The notes under the pieces are model-generated. The model did no database searches. It saw nothing but the letters and a program-made list of their open reading frames with translations, and had not been told where the DNA came from. From Dyadobacter sp. SG02 (GTDB lineage Bacteria; Bacteroidota; Bacteroidia; Cytophagales; Spirosomataceae), in assembly GCF_900109045.1 (NCBI RefSeq), contig NZ_FNYL01000006.1, forward strand, positions 372,001-436,000: a stretch of 64,000 nucleotides of DNA, in the 5' to 3' direction. The stretch's first letter is position 1. Every line of letters starts with the position of its first letter. A program made the translations under genes and the position numbers. Of this stretch, positions 15,398-24,200 are shown piece after piece.

Positions 15398-16768
15398 TTA
15401 TTTAACCCATACCCCATTCAACATAACCTTCCTAACGTCCCGGGCTGCGGATATGTTCTTCAACGGATCTCCTTTAATCAGGATCAGATCGGCCTGTTTT
15501 CCTTTTTCAATGCTTCCTAGCCTGTCCTCAATGCGAAAGAAACGCGCATTTTGGAGCGTAGCGGCACTGATTACTTCGGCCGGACTAAGCCCGCTTTCGA
15601 CCAGCAACTCCATTTCGCGCTGGAACGCCCAGCCGGTCTCCGCATAGGGTATCATCGAATGCGACCCGACGACAATTTTCGCGCCGGCGCTGTGGAGCTT
15701 ACCTGTGATCCTTTTCATTTTGTTAAATCCTTCCAAACGGGCGGTATCCAATGGCTGACCAACTGTGGCCTGATATTCAAATGCGCCCAGCGTCGGGCTT
15801 ATGAATGTGCCCTTGTTTTTAAGAAAAGCCCCGAGCGAATCGGTGATGGGGCTATTCGGGTCAATGCTTTTCCAAACGTCGTACCTGCCCTGTTTACGGG
15901 CATTATTGTCGGCCAGGACCATCTGGCGGTATTTCTCGCCTTCCCGTTGCGAAACGAGCGTCAGACCGAACGAGGTAATATGCTCGACGCCGTCCAATCC
16001 GGCTTCAATGGCCTCTTTGGCCTCGGTCGTTTCGAGATGCCCGGTCACGGGAATGCCCCGTGCGTGAGCGGCTTTACATACCTCGCGGATGATAGCCGGC
16101 GGCAAACGGAAGTAAACTTTGATCACCGACGCCCCCTGATCTGCCAGGTGGTTTACCTCGCGCACGGCCTCCTCCGCATCCCTGACCACATATGCGTCGC
16201 GCGGGTAGGCAGGCGGGAACATGTCGATATGCGGACCGGCCAGGAAAAGCCGTGGAATCGGCTTTGAATCCTTTCTTTCATCGTCATATGCTTCAATCCA
16301 TGCGCCGGGATCGCGCAGGGACGTCACGCCGTTTTGAAGAAATTGCGCCGGCAGGCCGTGAACGCCGTCCAGATGGAAATGCGAATCGATAAAGCCGGGC
16401 AGCAATGTGAGCCCCTGAGCATTTACAATTTGTGCATTGGCTGGTATTTCAATGTCCGCTTTCGATCCAACCGCGCTGATAACCCCATCCGTTACGACCA
16501 CGCAGCCGTTCCCGATCGGTGCCCCGCCGGTGCCATCGATGATAGTAGCGCCGGTGATCGCGATGGTTGATTTTTTCAGGATGATTTCTTTCTGATTGAT
16601 TTCCCTGATGGGTGACGATTGTGCGGCCGGCCTGTCGCTATTTTTGCCGCAACTGCAAAGCATGGCAATCATAACGAGTTGATACGTTGCCAGTCGGACA
16701 ATGTTGAAGATATTAACCGCTATCGAGTTCCTGCTTAAACTGTTTTTGATGCCTGAAAAGATCTGCAT
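15398..16768 (-). CDS. Amidohydrolase family lipoprotein
   Basis: A 456-residue metal-dependent amidohydrolase of the imidazolonepropionase/prolidase-like group. A long N-terminal region ends in a lipobox (AMLCSC), so it is probably a lipoprotein. The composite beta domain (TIAITGATIIDGTGG) leads to the first metal motif GFIDSHFHLDG (H-x-H), then SVIKVYF with a Lys in the position of the carboxylated Lys, VTGHLE and VEHITS. At the last metal-ligand position, where the family normally has GTD, the sequence is VVGSHS, which would replace the Asp by His. The gene starts 3 bp after the stop of the DUF4369-like gene, suggesting co-transcription. The substrate is unknown. Confidence 0.88.
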   Translation of the reverse strand: MQIFSGIKNSLSRNSIAVNIFNIVRLATYQLVMIAMLCSCGKNSDRPAAQSSPIREINQKEIILKKSTIAITGATIIDGTGGAPIGNGCVVVTDGVISAVGSKADIEIPANAQIVNAQGLTLLPGFIDSHFHLDGVHGLPAQFLQNGVTSLRDPGAWIEAYDDERKDSKPIPRLFLAGPHIDMFPPAYPRDAYVVRDAEEAVREVNHLADQGASVIKVYFRLPPAIIREVCKAAHARGIPVTGHLETTEAKEAIEAGLDGVEHITSFGLTLVSQREGEKYRQMVLADNNARKQGRYDVWKSIDPNSPITDSLGAFLKNKGTFISPTLGAFEYQATVGQPLDTARLEGFNKMKRITGKLHSAGAKIVVGSHSMIPYAETGWAFQREMELLVESGLSPAEVISAATLQNARFFRIEDRLGSIEKGKQADLILIKGDPLKNISAARDVRKVMLNGVWVK

Positions 16769-16771
16769 TTG

Positions 16772-17464
16772 TTATTTGCGTTGCGTGGGCTGTACACTTT
16801 TGACGATCACATTATTCCGCTCTTTTAAAAAGCGATAATTCCTGTGATGCGCCAGCGAACGATCGAGTTTTTCAAACAGATTCCTGTTTTTGAGCGCAAA
16901 CCAATTGACTTTTAGTAAATACAGGCTGACGTAGGATTTGGGGTGATTAGTCACAAAATCCGCCGTCGAATCCCACAACTTTTCGCGCTCCGCCGCCTGC
17001 TCTGCGACCCAATATCTCGCGCTGTCGGCGAGATTCCGCTTTTTGGCATTCGCTTCGGCTAAAATGTATGCATTCAGTCGCTGGTCGGAAGGAGCTTGCA
17101 CGAGCGTTTGATATTCCCGCCATTCGTCATTGCTTTTCGAATGCGTCACCGTCGATTTCGCAAGATTGGTGGTATCCAGCCGGATTTCGGTTCCCGGATC
17201 GAAGAAGAACGTCAGCGCTCCTTTCTTTTGCGAAACCTGAAATTGGTACAGATCCGGAAGCAAATCCGAATCCATATTGAGGTGGGTGGTGTCGAAACCG
17301 AGCCTGATCGAATGCACTACCGCCGCGAATCCTTTTTCACGCGTCAGCAAAAGCGCCTTGCGGTCATTCCAGGCTTTTGGCGCAACGATTTTGATTTTGA
17401 CGTTCTGCGTCGACGTCAAGGCGAGGCTCGCTAATGCACAAATGATCAGGCGGTTTATTTGCAT
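16772..17464 (-). CDS. DUF4369-like exported protein without thioredoxin domain
   Basis: A 230-residue protein with a short signal-like N-terminus (MQINRLIICALASLALTST). The rest resembles the N-terminal half of Bacteroidota TlpA-type thiol-disulfide proteins (DUF4369): a beta-rich start (VKIKIVAPKAWNDRKALLLTREKG), then a helical part with the FVTNHPKSYVSLYLL motif. In TlpA proteins a thioredoxin fold with CxxC would follow; here the frame ends at VKSVQPTQRK. The first ~45 codons exist again as a diverged fragment at 18230-18360. Family assignment is by pattern only and is moderate. It is probably co-transcribed with the downstream amidohydrolase. Confidence 0.6.
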   Translation of the reverse strand: MQINRLIICALASLALTSTQNVKIKIVAPKAWNDRKALLLTREKGFAAVVHSIRLGFDTTHLNMDSDLLPDLYQFQVSQKKGALTFFFDPGTEIRLDTTNLAKSTVTHSKSNDEWREYQTLVQAPSDQRLNAYILAEANAKKRNLADSARYWVAEQAAEREKLWDSTADFVTNHPKSYVSLYLLKVNWFALKNRNLFEKLDRSLAHHRNYRFLKERNNVIVKSVQPTQRK

Positions 17465-17509
17465 TACTATGGGACAGCCGAGTTGAAAACAGCTCTACAA
17501 GTTACCATT

Positions 17510-17517
17510 TATCTTTG
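17510..17517 (+). promoter_or_regulatory. -7 box TATCTTTG at the DUF6934 gene
   Basis: Perfect TAnnTTTG, ending 6 bp before the ATG at 17524, so the transcript is expected to begin at or next to the start codon (leaderless). The divergent DUF4369-like gene begins 60 bp away. Confidence 0.6.
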
Positions 17518-17523
17518 CACTAC

Positions 17524-17967
17524 ATGCACTATGATCAATATGAAATAACGAAGGGCGAAACGGCCATGACTTACGAATTTGTAAGCCAGGGGCCAAAAGG
17601 TAGTATTAAAAAAGTTGTAATTTACAGTCCGAGAGCTCTTGATAATGTCTTCAATCTTGGATTTGGAGATAAAAATGAAGAGACCGGACAACTGGATGAT
17701 TGCGTAGCCACAAATAACGGAGATAGTGTAAAAGTGCTGGCGACCGTCGCATCAACGGTTTATTTGTTCACCAACCTGTTTCCAAACGCTTTGATTGCAG
17801 CCACAGGCAGTACACCATCAAGAACGAGGCTTTACAGAGCGGTAATTTCCAATAATTTGGAAACTATCAAGCAAGATTTCGAGGTTTTTGGATTGTTGGG
17901 TGATGAATGGGAGACGTTTTGTACCGACAAGGACTATCAAGCGTTCTTAATCAGAAGAAAAAACTAG
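17524..17967 (+). CDS. DUF6934 family protein
   Basis: A 147-residue soluble protein that I assign to the Bacteroidota family DUF6934 by its pattern: YEFVSQGPKGSIKKVVIYSP at the N-terminus, NLGFGD, the block TNNGDSVKVLATVASTVYLFT, and GSTPSRTRLYRAVISNN. No function is known. The start at 17524 gives the usual N-terminal spacing before YEFVSQGPKG and fits the -7 box; a TTG at 17515 is inside that box. The next gene begins 8 bp after the stop, so the two are probably translated from one message. Base composition is more AT-rich than the flanking genes, which fits acquisition by transfer. A two-gene toxin-antitoxin-like module is possible but not shown. Confidence 0.7.
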   Translation: MHYDQYEITKGETAMTYEFVSQGPKGSIKKVVIYSPRALDNVFNLGFGDKNEETGQLDDCVATNNGDSVKVLATVASTVYLFTNLFPNALIAATGSTPSRTRLYRAVISNNLETIKQDFEVFGLLGDEWETFCTDKDYQAFLIRRKN

Positions 17968-17975
17968 TCATCAAG

Positions 17976-18131
17976 ATGGGAAAGAAACTTGCAGGCCCAT
18001 TTGCGCCAAAAATTAAAGGAGTAGACAAAAGTCTTGACAAATATCTCGAACAGGATGTGTTCAAAGAGAAGTTTGACAAGATGAACCGCTTGATTGAAAA
18101 ATACGGCCTCCCCGATTTCGACAAAAAATAA
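17976..18131 (+). CDS. 51-residue partner of the DUF6934 protein (copy A)
   Basis: A small, Lys-rich protein of 51 residues, predicted mostly helical, ending YGLPDFDKK. It starts 8 bp after the DUF6934 stop. A second gene of exactly the same length (18400-18555) has 23 of 51 residues in common when aligned without gaps, including P11, DKSLD at 17-21 and the last nine residues. The shared length and ends in two diverged copies are good evidence that this short frame is a real gene. No family is recognised. Its size and place suggest an antitoxin-like or chaperone-like partner of DUF6934; this is inference. Confidence 0.65.
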   Translation: MGKKLAGPFAPKIKGVDKSLDKYLEQDVFKEKFDKMNRLIEKYGLPDFDKK

Positions 18132-18192
18132 CGGCAGCCAGCTTTTGGAGATCGTATACGATTCAAATGCCCCAAAGCCGACTGCCGAAGTA

Positions 18193-18360
18193 CTATTTAA
18201 TCTCAACTTTCACCAGCACTGTGAATCCCTTCTTCCTCGTCAGCAAAAGCGCCTTGCGGTCATTCCAGGCTTTTGGAGCAACGATTTTGATTTTGACGCT
18301 TTCCGTCGACGCGAATGCGAGGCTCGCAACTACACAGATGAGCAGGCGGGTTATTTGCAT
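18193..18360 (-). pseudogene. Chimeric fragment: DUF4369-like N-terminus fused to endonuclease C-terminus
   Basis: A 55-residue frame whose first ~45 residues copy the start of the DUF4369-like protein (MQITRLLICVVASLAFAS, then VKIKIVAPKAWNDRKALLL) and whose last residues VLVKVEIK equal the C-terminus of the endonuclease/phosphatase family protein at 18631. It marks the junction of the tandem duplication. It still has a start, a signal-like N-terminus and a stop, so a short exported peptide could be made, but a function is unlikely. Confidence 0.75.
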
Positions 18361-18399
18361 TATTGAGTGACGGCCAGGTTGGTAACTGCTATACAAGAT

Positions 18400-18555
18400 A
18401 TGGAAAAAGAACTCGAACGCTTGCGAAAACCCGTTTTGAAGAAGGCTGATAAAAGCCTTGATGAGCTTCTTAACAAGGGCTACTTTAAAGATAAGATAGA
18501 ATTGGCTGAACACATCGTAAAGACTTACGGCCTCCCCGATTTCGACAAAAAATAA
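18400..18555 (+). CDS. 51-residue orphan partner protein (copy B)
   Basis: A paralogue of the 17976 gene, also 51 residues, with the same end YGLPDFDKK and the shared KxxxKSLD core, but no DUF6934 gene before it. The ATG at 18400 gives the matching length; a GTG at 18367 would add 11 residues. The 45 bp covering its last nine codons, the stop and the downstream DNA are identical to copy A, while the upstream body is strongly diverged. If the pair is a toxin-antitoxin system this would be a solitary antitoxin of a different specificity. Confidence 0.6.
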   Translation: MEKELERLRKPVLKKADKSLDELLNKGYFKDKIELAEHIVKTYGLPDFDKK

Positions 18556-18612
18556 CGGCAGCCAGCTTTTAGCGATCGGATGTTCTTCCAAATCTCCAAA
18601 AACCGGCTGCCG
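18556..18612. terminator. Hairpin between convergent genes
   Basis: CGGCAGCC (18556-18563) pairs perfectly with GGCTGCCG (18605-18612) between the copy B small gene and the endonuclease gene, starting right after the small gene's stop. The 41-nt loop and lack of a clear T run make its strength uncertain. Copy A has a weaker form at 18132-18187, with the perfect palindrome ATCGTATACGAT (18151-18162) in its loop. Confidence 0.4.
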
Positions 18613-18630
18613 AAGCCAAAAGCCGAAGTA

Positions 18631-19473
18631 CTATTTAATCTCCACTTTCACCAGAACCGGCTGGTGATCAGAAGGATAGCGCTGCTCTTTTGAATCCGTC
18701 AGCACGCCGTACTTCAATACATCTACGTTTTTGCTCACAAAAATATAGTCGATACGGGTTTTCATGGCCGCGTCGAATTTGAAGCTGTTGAATGTGCCCT
18801 CCGGGCCGTATGGCGCTTGCTTGGTCACGTCGTGGGTGTCGTTGAGCGCGCCGGCGATGGTTTTCATTTGCTCGGTGTCGGGCGTCGAGTTGAAGTCGCC
18901 GGTGAGGATGGTGGTCGCGTTTCCTGCGATTTCCTTCATCTTCTTCACCATCAAATGGCCCGATTGTCTGCGGGCTTCCACGCCCTGATGGTCGAAATGC
19001 ACGTTGAAGAAATAGAATTTCTTTTTGGTATTCACGTCCTCAAATTGTGCCCATGAGCAAATGCGGTTGCAGCATTTCGCGTCCCAGCCCAGGCCGGGTT
19101 TGTCGGGCGTTTCGCTCAGCCAGAAATCACCCGATTTGAGCAATTTGAAACGGTCCTTTTTGTAGAAAATGGCAGAATGCTCGCCGCCTTCCTTGCCATC
19201 GTCACGGCCTTTTCCGTAGTAGGCAAACTCCGGAAGTTCAGCCACGTCTTTCAACTGGCCTACCAACGCTTCCTGCACGCCAAAAATGTCGAATTCATGG
19301 AAACGGACGAGTCCTTTTACATTCTCCTTGCGGTTGGGCCAGGCATTTACGCCGTCGTTGGGGGTGTTGTAGCGGAGGTTGTAAGAACCTACATTAATAG
19401 TCGCGGTTTTCTGCGCATACGACGCGCTCGCGAGCGAGACGAATGCCAGTAAGTAAAGGGCAATTTTTTTCAT
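18631..19473 (-). CDS. Endonuclease/exonuclease/phosphatase family protein, exported
   Basis: A 280-residue EEP-fold hydrolase with a signal peptide (1-20, ending ASYAQ), thus periplasmic or secreted. Motifs of the fold are INVGSYNLRY (Asn ligand), FGVQEAL (metal-binding Glu), NVHFDHQGVEAR (catalytic His/Asp region), LTGDFNSTPDT (Asp and Asn), DYIFVS, and the terminal PSDHQPVLV (Asp-His pair). All catalytic positions appear present. EEP enzymes cleave phosphodiester or phosphate bonds in nucleic acids, sphingomyelin or inositol phosphates. It lies downstream of a SusC/SusD pair on the same strand, but a terminator (19496-19523) lies between. The link suggests degradation of a phosphodiester that the SusCD pair imports; this is inference. 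Confidence 0.9.
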   Translation of the reverse strand: MKKIALYLLAFVSLASASYAQKTATINVGSYNLRYNTPNDGVNAWPNRKENVKGLVRFHEFDIFGVQEALVGQLKDVAELPEFAYYGKGRDDGKEGGEHSAIFYKKDRFKLLKSGDFWLSETPDKPGLGWDAKCCNRICSWAQFEDVNTKKKFYFFNVHFDHQGVEARRQSGHLMVKKMKEIAGNATTILTGDFNSTPDTEQMKTIAGALNDTHDVTKQAPYGPEGTFNSFKFDAAMKTRIDYIFVSKNVDVLKYGVLTDSKEQRYPSDHQPVLVKVEIK

Positions 19474-19495
19474 TGGGTATAAGATGATTGATTAA

Positions 19496-19523
19496 CTATA
19501 AAACAAAAGACCCCGAAGGGTCT
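19496..19523 (-). terminator. Intrinsic terminator after susD (locus 1)
   Basis: On the minus strand AGACCC-TTCG-GGGTCT forms a six-pair stem with a stable TTCG tetraloop, followed by TTTGTTTT. It lies 66 bp after the SusD stop and 22 bp before the endonuclease start, so SusCD transcription should largely end here. Confidence 0.85.
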
Positions 19524-19589
19524 CCTGTTGTCGCGCCAAAATTATGCGTTTAATATTAACTCATGATGAAAATTCACATTTCTGATGCA

Positions 19590-21188
19590 TTACCAGCCCG
19601 GCGTCTGCTTGTAGGCGCCGTTACTGCGTGAAACCTCGTCAGGGTTCATCGGCCAGGCCATGTGTTTGCCCGGGTCGAAGCTGCGGGCCGGCCACACTAC
19701 CTGAATTTTATAAGGTGATGCAGGATCGGTTTTGTTGTCATGAATGCGGCCATGGAGCGGCATATTGATCTTGTCGTAGTCGCCCCAGCGTTTCAGGTCG
19801 GCGAGGCGGTCGGTCCATTCGCAGGCGAGCTCCACGCGGCGCTCGTGTTTGAGGTCGGCCAATGTAGGTGCTGCAATCGGCGCGAGTCCCACGCGGGCGC
19901 GGATTTCGTTCAATGGTGCCGCTGCCTCCGCATTTTTGTTTTGCTTGATCAATGCTTCCGCTTTGAAGAGCAGGATTTCCGCATAGCGCATCAGCGGCAG
20001 GTTCAGGCGCGTCGACGGGCCGTCGCCGTTCTGGTTGATCATCGTGTTGCTGCCGGCATTCTCGTTGCTTCCGTAGCTGTACGGCTCCATGTATTTGCGG
20101 ATCTGGAAACCCGAGAGGCTGTTGGTCGAGAAGTAGGAGCGCTCTTTACCGAAATAGGTGAATTTGTCCCCGAATTTCAGGATCGTTACTTCGCGGCGCG
20201 GGTCTTTCGCTTCATATTCGTCATACAATTCTTCGGTAGGCTGGAAATAACCCCAGCCATTGAAAATCCCCCAACCCTTGTTCTCCAATGCCACACCCGG
20301 GAAAATGGAACCGCCCTGGATACCGGAGTTCACCGACCAGATATATTCGCTTGTCCAGTTGTTTTCAATGGTAAAAACCGCCTGATAATTCGCAGCCGCA
20401 TTTCCCTTGCCGGTAATGAGCGCGCGCGCGCCCTCATTTTTGATCTTGTCGGCCAAATCAGGAATCAGCGCCCATTTGGAGGCATCGTACTGAGCCCAGT
20501 AAGCATAGGTTTTCACCATATAGCCCCAAGCCGCCGCCTTGTGCGCGCGTCCCTGGTCGCTTGCGCCGTAGGTTTGGAACAATGGGAGGAGGTCGGCGGC
20601 TTTTTGCAAATCACTGATGATCTGTGCGTAGTTGTCTGTTACCGAAGGAAGCTGTGGCGGAATGCGCTTGCCGAACTCCGCATTTTCCGGACCGTCGAAA
20701 GGTACGCCCAGGTCTTTGTGGCCCCAAGAATAGGCCAGCCAGAAATGCGCGAATCCGCGGATGAAGTAAGCCTCGCCCAATGCGCGGTTTTTCACGGCAT
20801 CCGACACGCCGGTAGCCGTCGGAATGCCCTGGATTACCTGATTTGCCTTGTTCAGCATCCAGTACACATCGTTCCAGCAGTTGGCGATGGAGCCTTCGCG
20901 GCCGGTAATGTTGAAGTTCTTGATATTATCGCTTTCCGCACGTACGCGGCCGGTCACGATGTCGTCGGAGGCATTCTGCATCCAGAACAGGTTGCGGCCC
21001 CAGGTGTTCTCGTAGCCCATCGGCGCGTACATCGCTGCTACGGCCTTGTTCAGATCTTCATCACTTTTCCAGAAGAATGCGGTAGTAGGCGAGCCGTTGG
21101 GTTTGGTATCTACCCAGCTTTCGGTACATGCGGATGCACTTACGGCCATGACAATGGCAAGACCCGCATTTTTAATGATATGTTTCAT
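19590..21188 (-). CDS. SusD/RagB family outer-membrane lipoprotein (locus 1)
   Basis: A 532-residue SusD-like nutrient-binding lipoprotein. The signal peptide ends in a lipobox (SASAC, Cys21). TPR-like helices follow, with the N-terminal SusD-like region (FFWKSDEDLNKAVAAMYAPM) and the C-terminal RagB/SusD part containing LPLMRYAEILLFKAEALI and HERRVELACEWTDRLADLKRWG. It caps the SusC channel and binds the substrate at the cell surface. It follows susC by 33 bp and ends at an intrinsic terminator. The substrate class is not readable from sequence; the nearest enzyme is the endonuclease/phosphatase family protein. Confidence 0.95.
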   Translation of the reverse strand: MKHIIKNAGLAIVMAVSASACTESWVDTKPNGSPTTAFFWKSDEDLNKAVAAMYAPMGYENTWGRNLFWMQNASDDIVTGRVRAESDNIKNFNITGREGSIANCWNDVYWMLNKANQVIQGIPTATGVSDAVKNRALGEAYFIRGFAHFWLAYSWGHKDLGVPFDGPENAEFGKRIPPQLPSVTDNYAQIISDLQKAADLLPLFQTYGASDQGRAHKAAAWGYMVKTYAYWAQYDASKWALIPDLADKIKNEGARALITGKGNAAANYQAVFTIENNWTSEYIWSVNSGIQGGSIFPGVALENKGWGIFNGWGYFQPTEELYDEYEAKDPRREVTILKFGDKFTYFGKERSYFSTNSLSGFQIRKYMEPYSYGSNENAGSNTMINQNGDGPSTRLNLPLMRYAEILLFKAEALIKQNKNAEAAAPLNEIRARVGLAPIAAPTLADLKHERRVELACEWTDRLADLKRWGDYDKINMPLHGRIHDNKTDPASPYKIQVVWPARSFDPGKHMAWPMNPDEVSRSNGAYKQTPGW

Positions 21189-21221
21189 GAGTCAAAGTCT
21201 TTGTTTGGTCGGATTTGGGCA

Positions 21222-24200
21222 TTAGAATTTAAGCTTCACACCGGCTGAATACACACGTGCTACGGGATACTGACCGCCGTCGAGGCCCGGGGCCGTGTAG
21301 CGGCCGTCGATCAGCTGGCTGCCGATTTCTGGGTCCATGCCGGAGTATTTGGTGAATGTCAGCAGGTTATCGCCGCTCACGTACACGCGCAGGCTGGGCT
21401 TACCCGGCTTGCTTTTGAATGTGTAACCGATGATCAGGTTTTTCAAACGCAGGTAATTGCCGTTTTCGAGGTACCAGTCGGAGTTGGTGGAGAAGTTCTT
21501 GTTCGGATCGTTCGCCCGGATCTTTGGAATATCGGAGCCTGTATTGGTTTCCGACCATGCGTCGAGGATTTTGTCCCAACGGTTGTAGCCCTGCTCGGCA
21601 CCGTTCAATGTCGATTGCTTGAATGCATTGAAGAGTTTTACACCACCCACGCCCTGGAAGAAAATGCTGAAATCGAAATTTTTCCAATTCGCATTCGCAG
21701 TGATACCATAAGTGATTTTCGGAAATGCATTGCCCATGTACACGCGGTCGAGGTCGTCGATCTTTCCGTCGCCGTTCTCGTCCACGAATTTCAGATCGCC
21801 CGCCTTTGCACTGGGTTGAACGCGGTCGCCGGTAGGGCCTACGTAGGCAGCAGCGGCTTCGTCGGTTTGGAAAATGCCCGCGTTTTTAATCAACCAATAG
21901 GAGTAATAAGGCTGGCCAACGGTGGAGCGGAATGGTACAAGAATACTTCTCCAAGCATCGCCATGCGTCCATACCGAGTTCGGGTTTTCGTCGATATAGT
22001 CGACGCGGTTTTTGAGCGTGGCGAAGTTACCGCCGATCTCATAGCCAAATTCGCCGATCTGATCGCGCCAGTTAGCCGCAAATTCAAAACCCGTATTCCT
22101 GATCTTGCCCTGGTTGATAAAAGGCGCGCCGTAACCGTTCGTGTTGGTCCATTCGGTATCCTGTTGTTTGATCAGGTCGAAGGTCAGTTTGTTGAAGTAA
22201 TCGGCGGTAATAGTCAGTTTTTCTTTCAGAAGGCTTATATCCAAACCAAAATCCGTCTGCTGCGAAGTCTCCCACGACAGCTCGGGATTGAATCTTGCAT
22301 TGACATACAATCCATTGCTGATAGGCGCGCCGTTACCAATCTGGTAGGTATTGTTGGGCGTAAGATTAGGATATCCGTAGTACCGCCCGATGGAACCGAT
22401 ATTCCCGATGCGGCCCCAGCTTGCGCGGAGTTTCAGCAGATCAAGGCCTTTTACATTGAAGAACGGCTCGGAGCTTAGTTTCCAGGCACCTGTAAAACCA
22501 GGGTAACCTTTGGAGCGGAAACCTTCCGCAAGGCGGCCGGCGATGTCGTAACGATAGCTGGCGGTCACGAAGTAACGGTCGGCCCAGCTGTACGAGAGAC
22601 GTCCCACGTAGGATGCATTACGGTCTTTCCATTCGTCATCACCTGGACGGTTCTGGTCAAAAATCGATGCATTCACAAAGAATTGCGCCCAATCCGCTTC
22701 GTTTTCAAAGCCTCTTGCCGCGATGTTGAAATTGCGGTTGCCGTTTTCCTGCGCGGTCATGGAGGCCATTGCACCTACATTGTGGCGACCGAATACGCGT
22801 GAATAGTTCGCCGTATTTTCCCAAATCCAGTGATAACCGCGGTTGGTCGAGTAGGAGAGGGTATTCTGGTTGTTGGGCTTGCCCGGCTCCGTCCTTTTGG
22901 GGTCAAAGCTTTTCCAAAGCGAGCTGTTCTGGCGGTAGCTGAAACGGGTAAGGAAGCTCAGCCCGGGGATAATGTCGGAATAACCCAGTTCGGTAACCGA
23001 CTGCATATCGTTGCTTTTGTTATATGGCCTGTTACGAAGCAATGTCCCAACCGGGCTGATCGCGTCTCCGTGAATACCCAGGTATTGCGAATCGCGCGGG
23101 CCTACGCCGCCGAAGCTGCCGTCATCATAATAGGCCACAGCAGAGCGCGGCATGTAAATGGCCGAAAGCACAGTTCCGCTGTAACCGCTCGTCGTTTCTG
23201 TGCCGCGGTTATCATTGTTATTGTAAAAAAGCTCCTGGCGGAGTTTGAGCTTGTCGGTGAATTTGTAGGTCGCATTAAAACGTACCGACAAATTCTGTGC
23301 ATACGTGTTGATGAGTGTGCCCTCGTCGCGCTCGTAGCGACCCTGCAAAAGCGTCGAGAACTTGTCGGTACCCGCGTTGAAGCTGAGGTTGTGGCGCTGA
23401 ATGAGTCCGGTGCGGAAGATTTCGTCGATCCAGTCGGTACGGGTTACTTGTGCGTACGGGTTTTTGGTCGCGTCCCAGCCGTCGAGTGGAGCCAGGCCTG
23501 CATTGGTATAAGCGAGGTTGGATACTTTGGCTTCATCGGCTGCGGTGAGCGACTGCGGCAGTTTCCAGGCTTGTTTCATCCCCATAAAACCACTGTACTC
23601 GATGCTCGGCTTGCCTTGCGCTGCCTGGCGCGTGGTGATAAGGATAACGCCCGCCGAACCGGAGAATGCACCGTAAATCGCTGCCGAAGCCGCATCTTTC
23701 AAAACGGTAATGGATTCGATATCAGCCGGGTTGTACGGCGCATTAGGCACACCGTCGACTACGTACAATACGCTCTCGCCCCCGCGCGAGCCCGTTCCGC
23801 GAATGGTGATATTGGGCGTCTGGTTAGGGTGGCCGCCATTGCTGATCGCCGTTACACCCGCTACTTTGCCCTGGATCATGCTGCCCACATTGAGTACCGG
23901 CCGGTTTTTGATCTGCTCCATATCGGGCACCGTCGAAACAGAGGCCGATAAGTCGGCCTTTTTAACCGTTCCATAACCGATTACCACCACTTCCTGCAAC
24001 GACTTGGTATCTGAAAGTAATGTCACATCCAGCTCCGACTGGTTTCCCACATTCACCTCCTGCGCGAGGTAGCCCACAAAGCTGAAAATGAGTTGGGCGT
24101 CGCCATTGGGTACTTCTATTTCAAATGTACCGTTCGCTTCGGTGGAGGTACCGCGCTGGGTGCCCTTTACGACCACACTCACACCCGGAAGCGGCTCCTT

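Larger units (their letters stand above)
17330..18655. repeat. Tandem partial duplication around the DUF6934 islet
   Basis: Two copies of the same arrangement follow each other. Copy A (about 17330-18216): 5' end of the DUF4369-like gene (-), DUF6934 gene (+), 51-codon gene (+), last codons of the endonuclease gene (-). Copy B (about 18230-18654): 5' end of the DUF4369-like gene (-), a second 51-codon gene (+), and the real endonuclease 3' end (-). The two 5' ends are about 85-90% identical by eye over 140 bp. A 45-bp block is identical at 18102-18146 and 18526-18570, and a 33-bp block differs by one base at 18184-18216 and 18622-18654. The 51-codon genes between these blocks are much more diverged, so the core and the flanks have different histories. 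Confidence 0.85.

Noticed and set aside
19740..21248. 502-codon plus-strand frame opposite the first susD
   Set aside because: Antisense of a clear SusD gene; the product is Val/Arg/Phe-rich with no domain, the usual shadow of a GC-biased coding strand.
22830..23951. 373-codon plus-strand frame opposite the first susC
   Set aside because: Antisense shadow of the receptor gene with no start context or recognisable domain.
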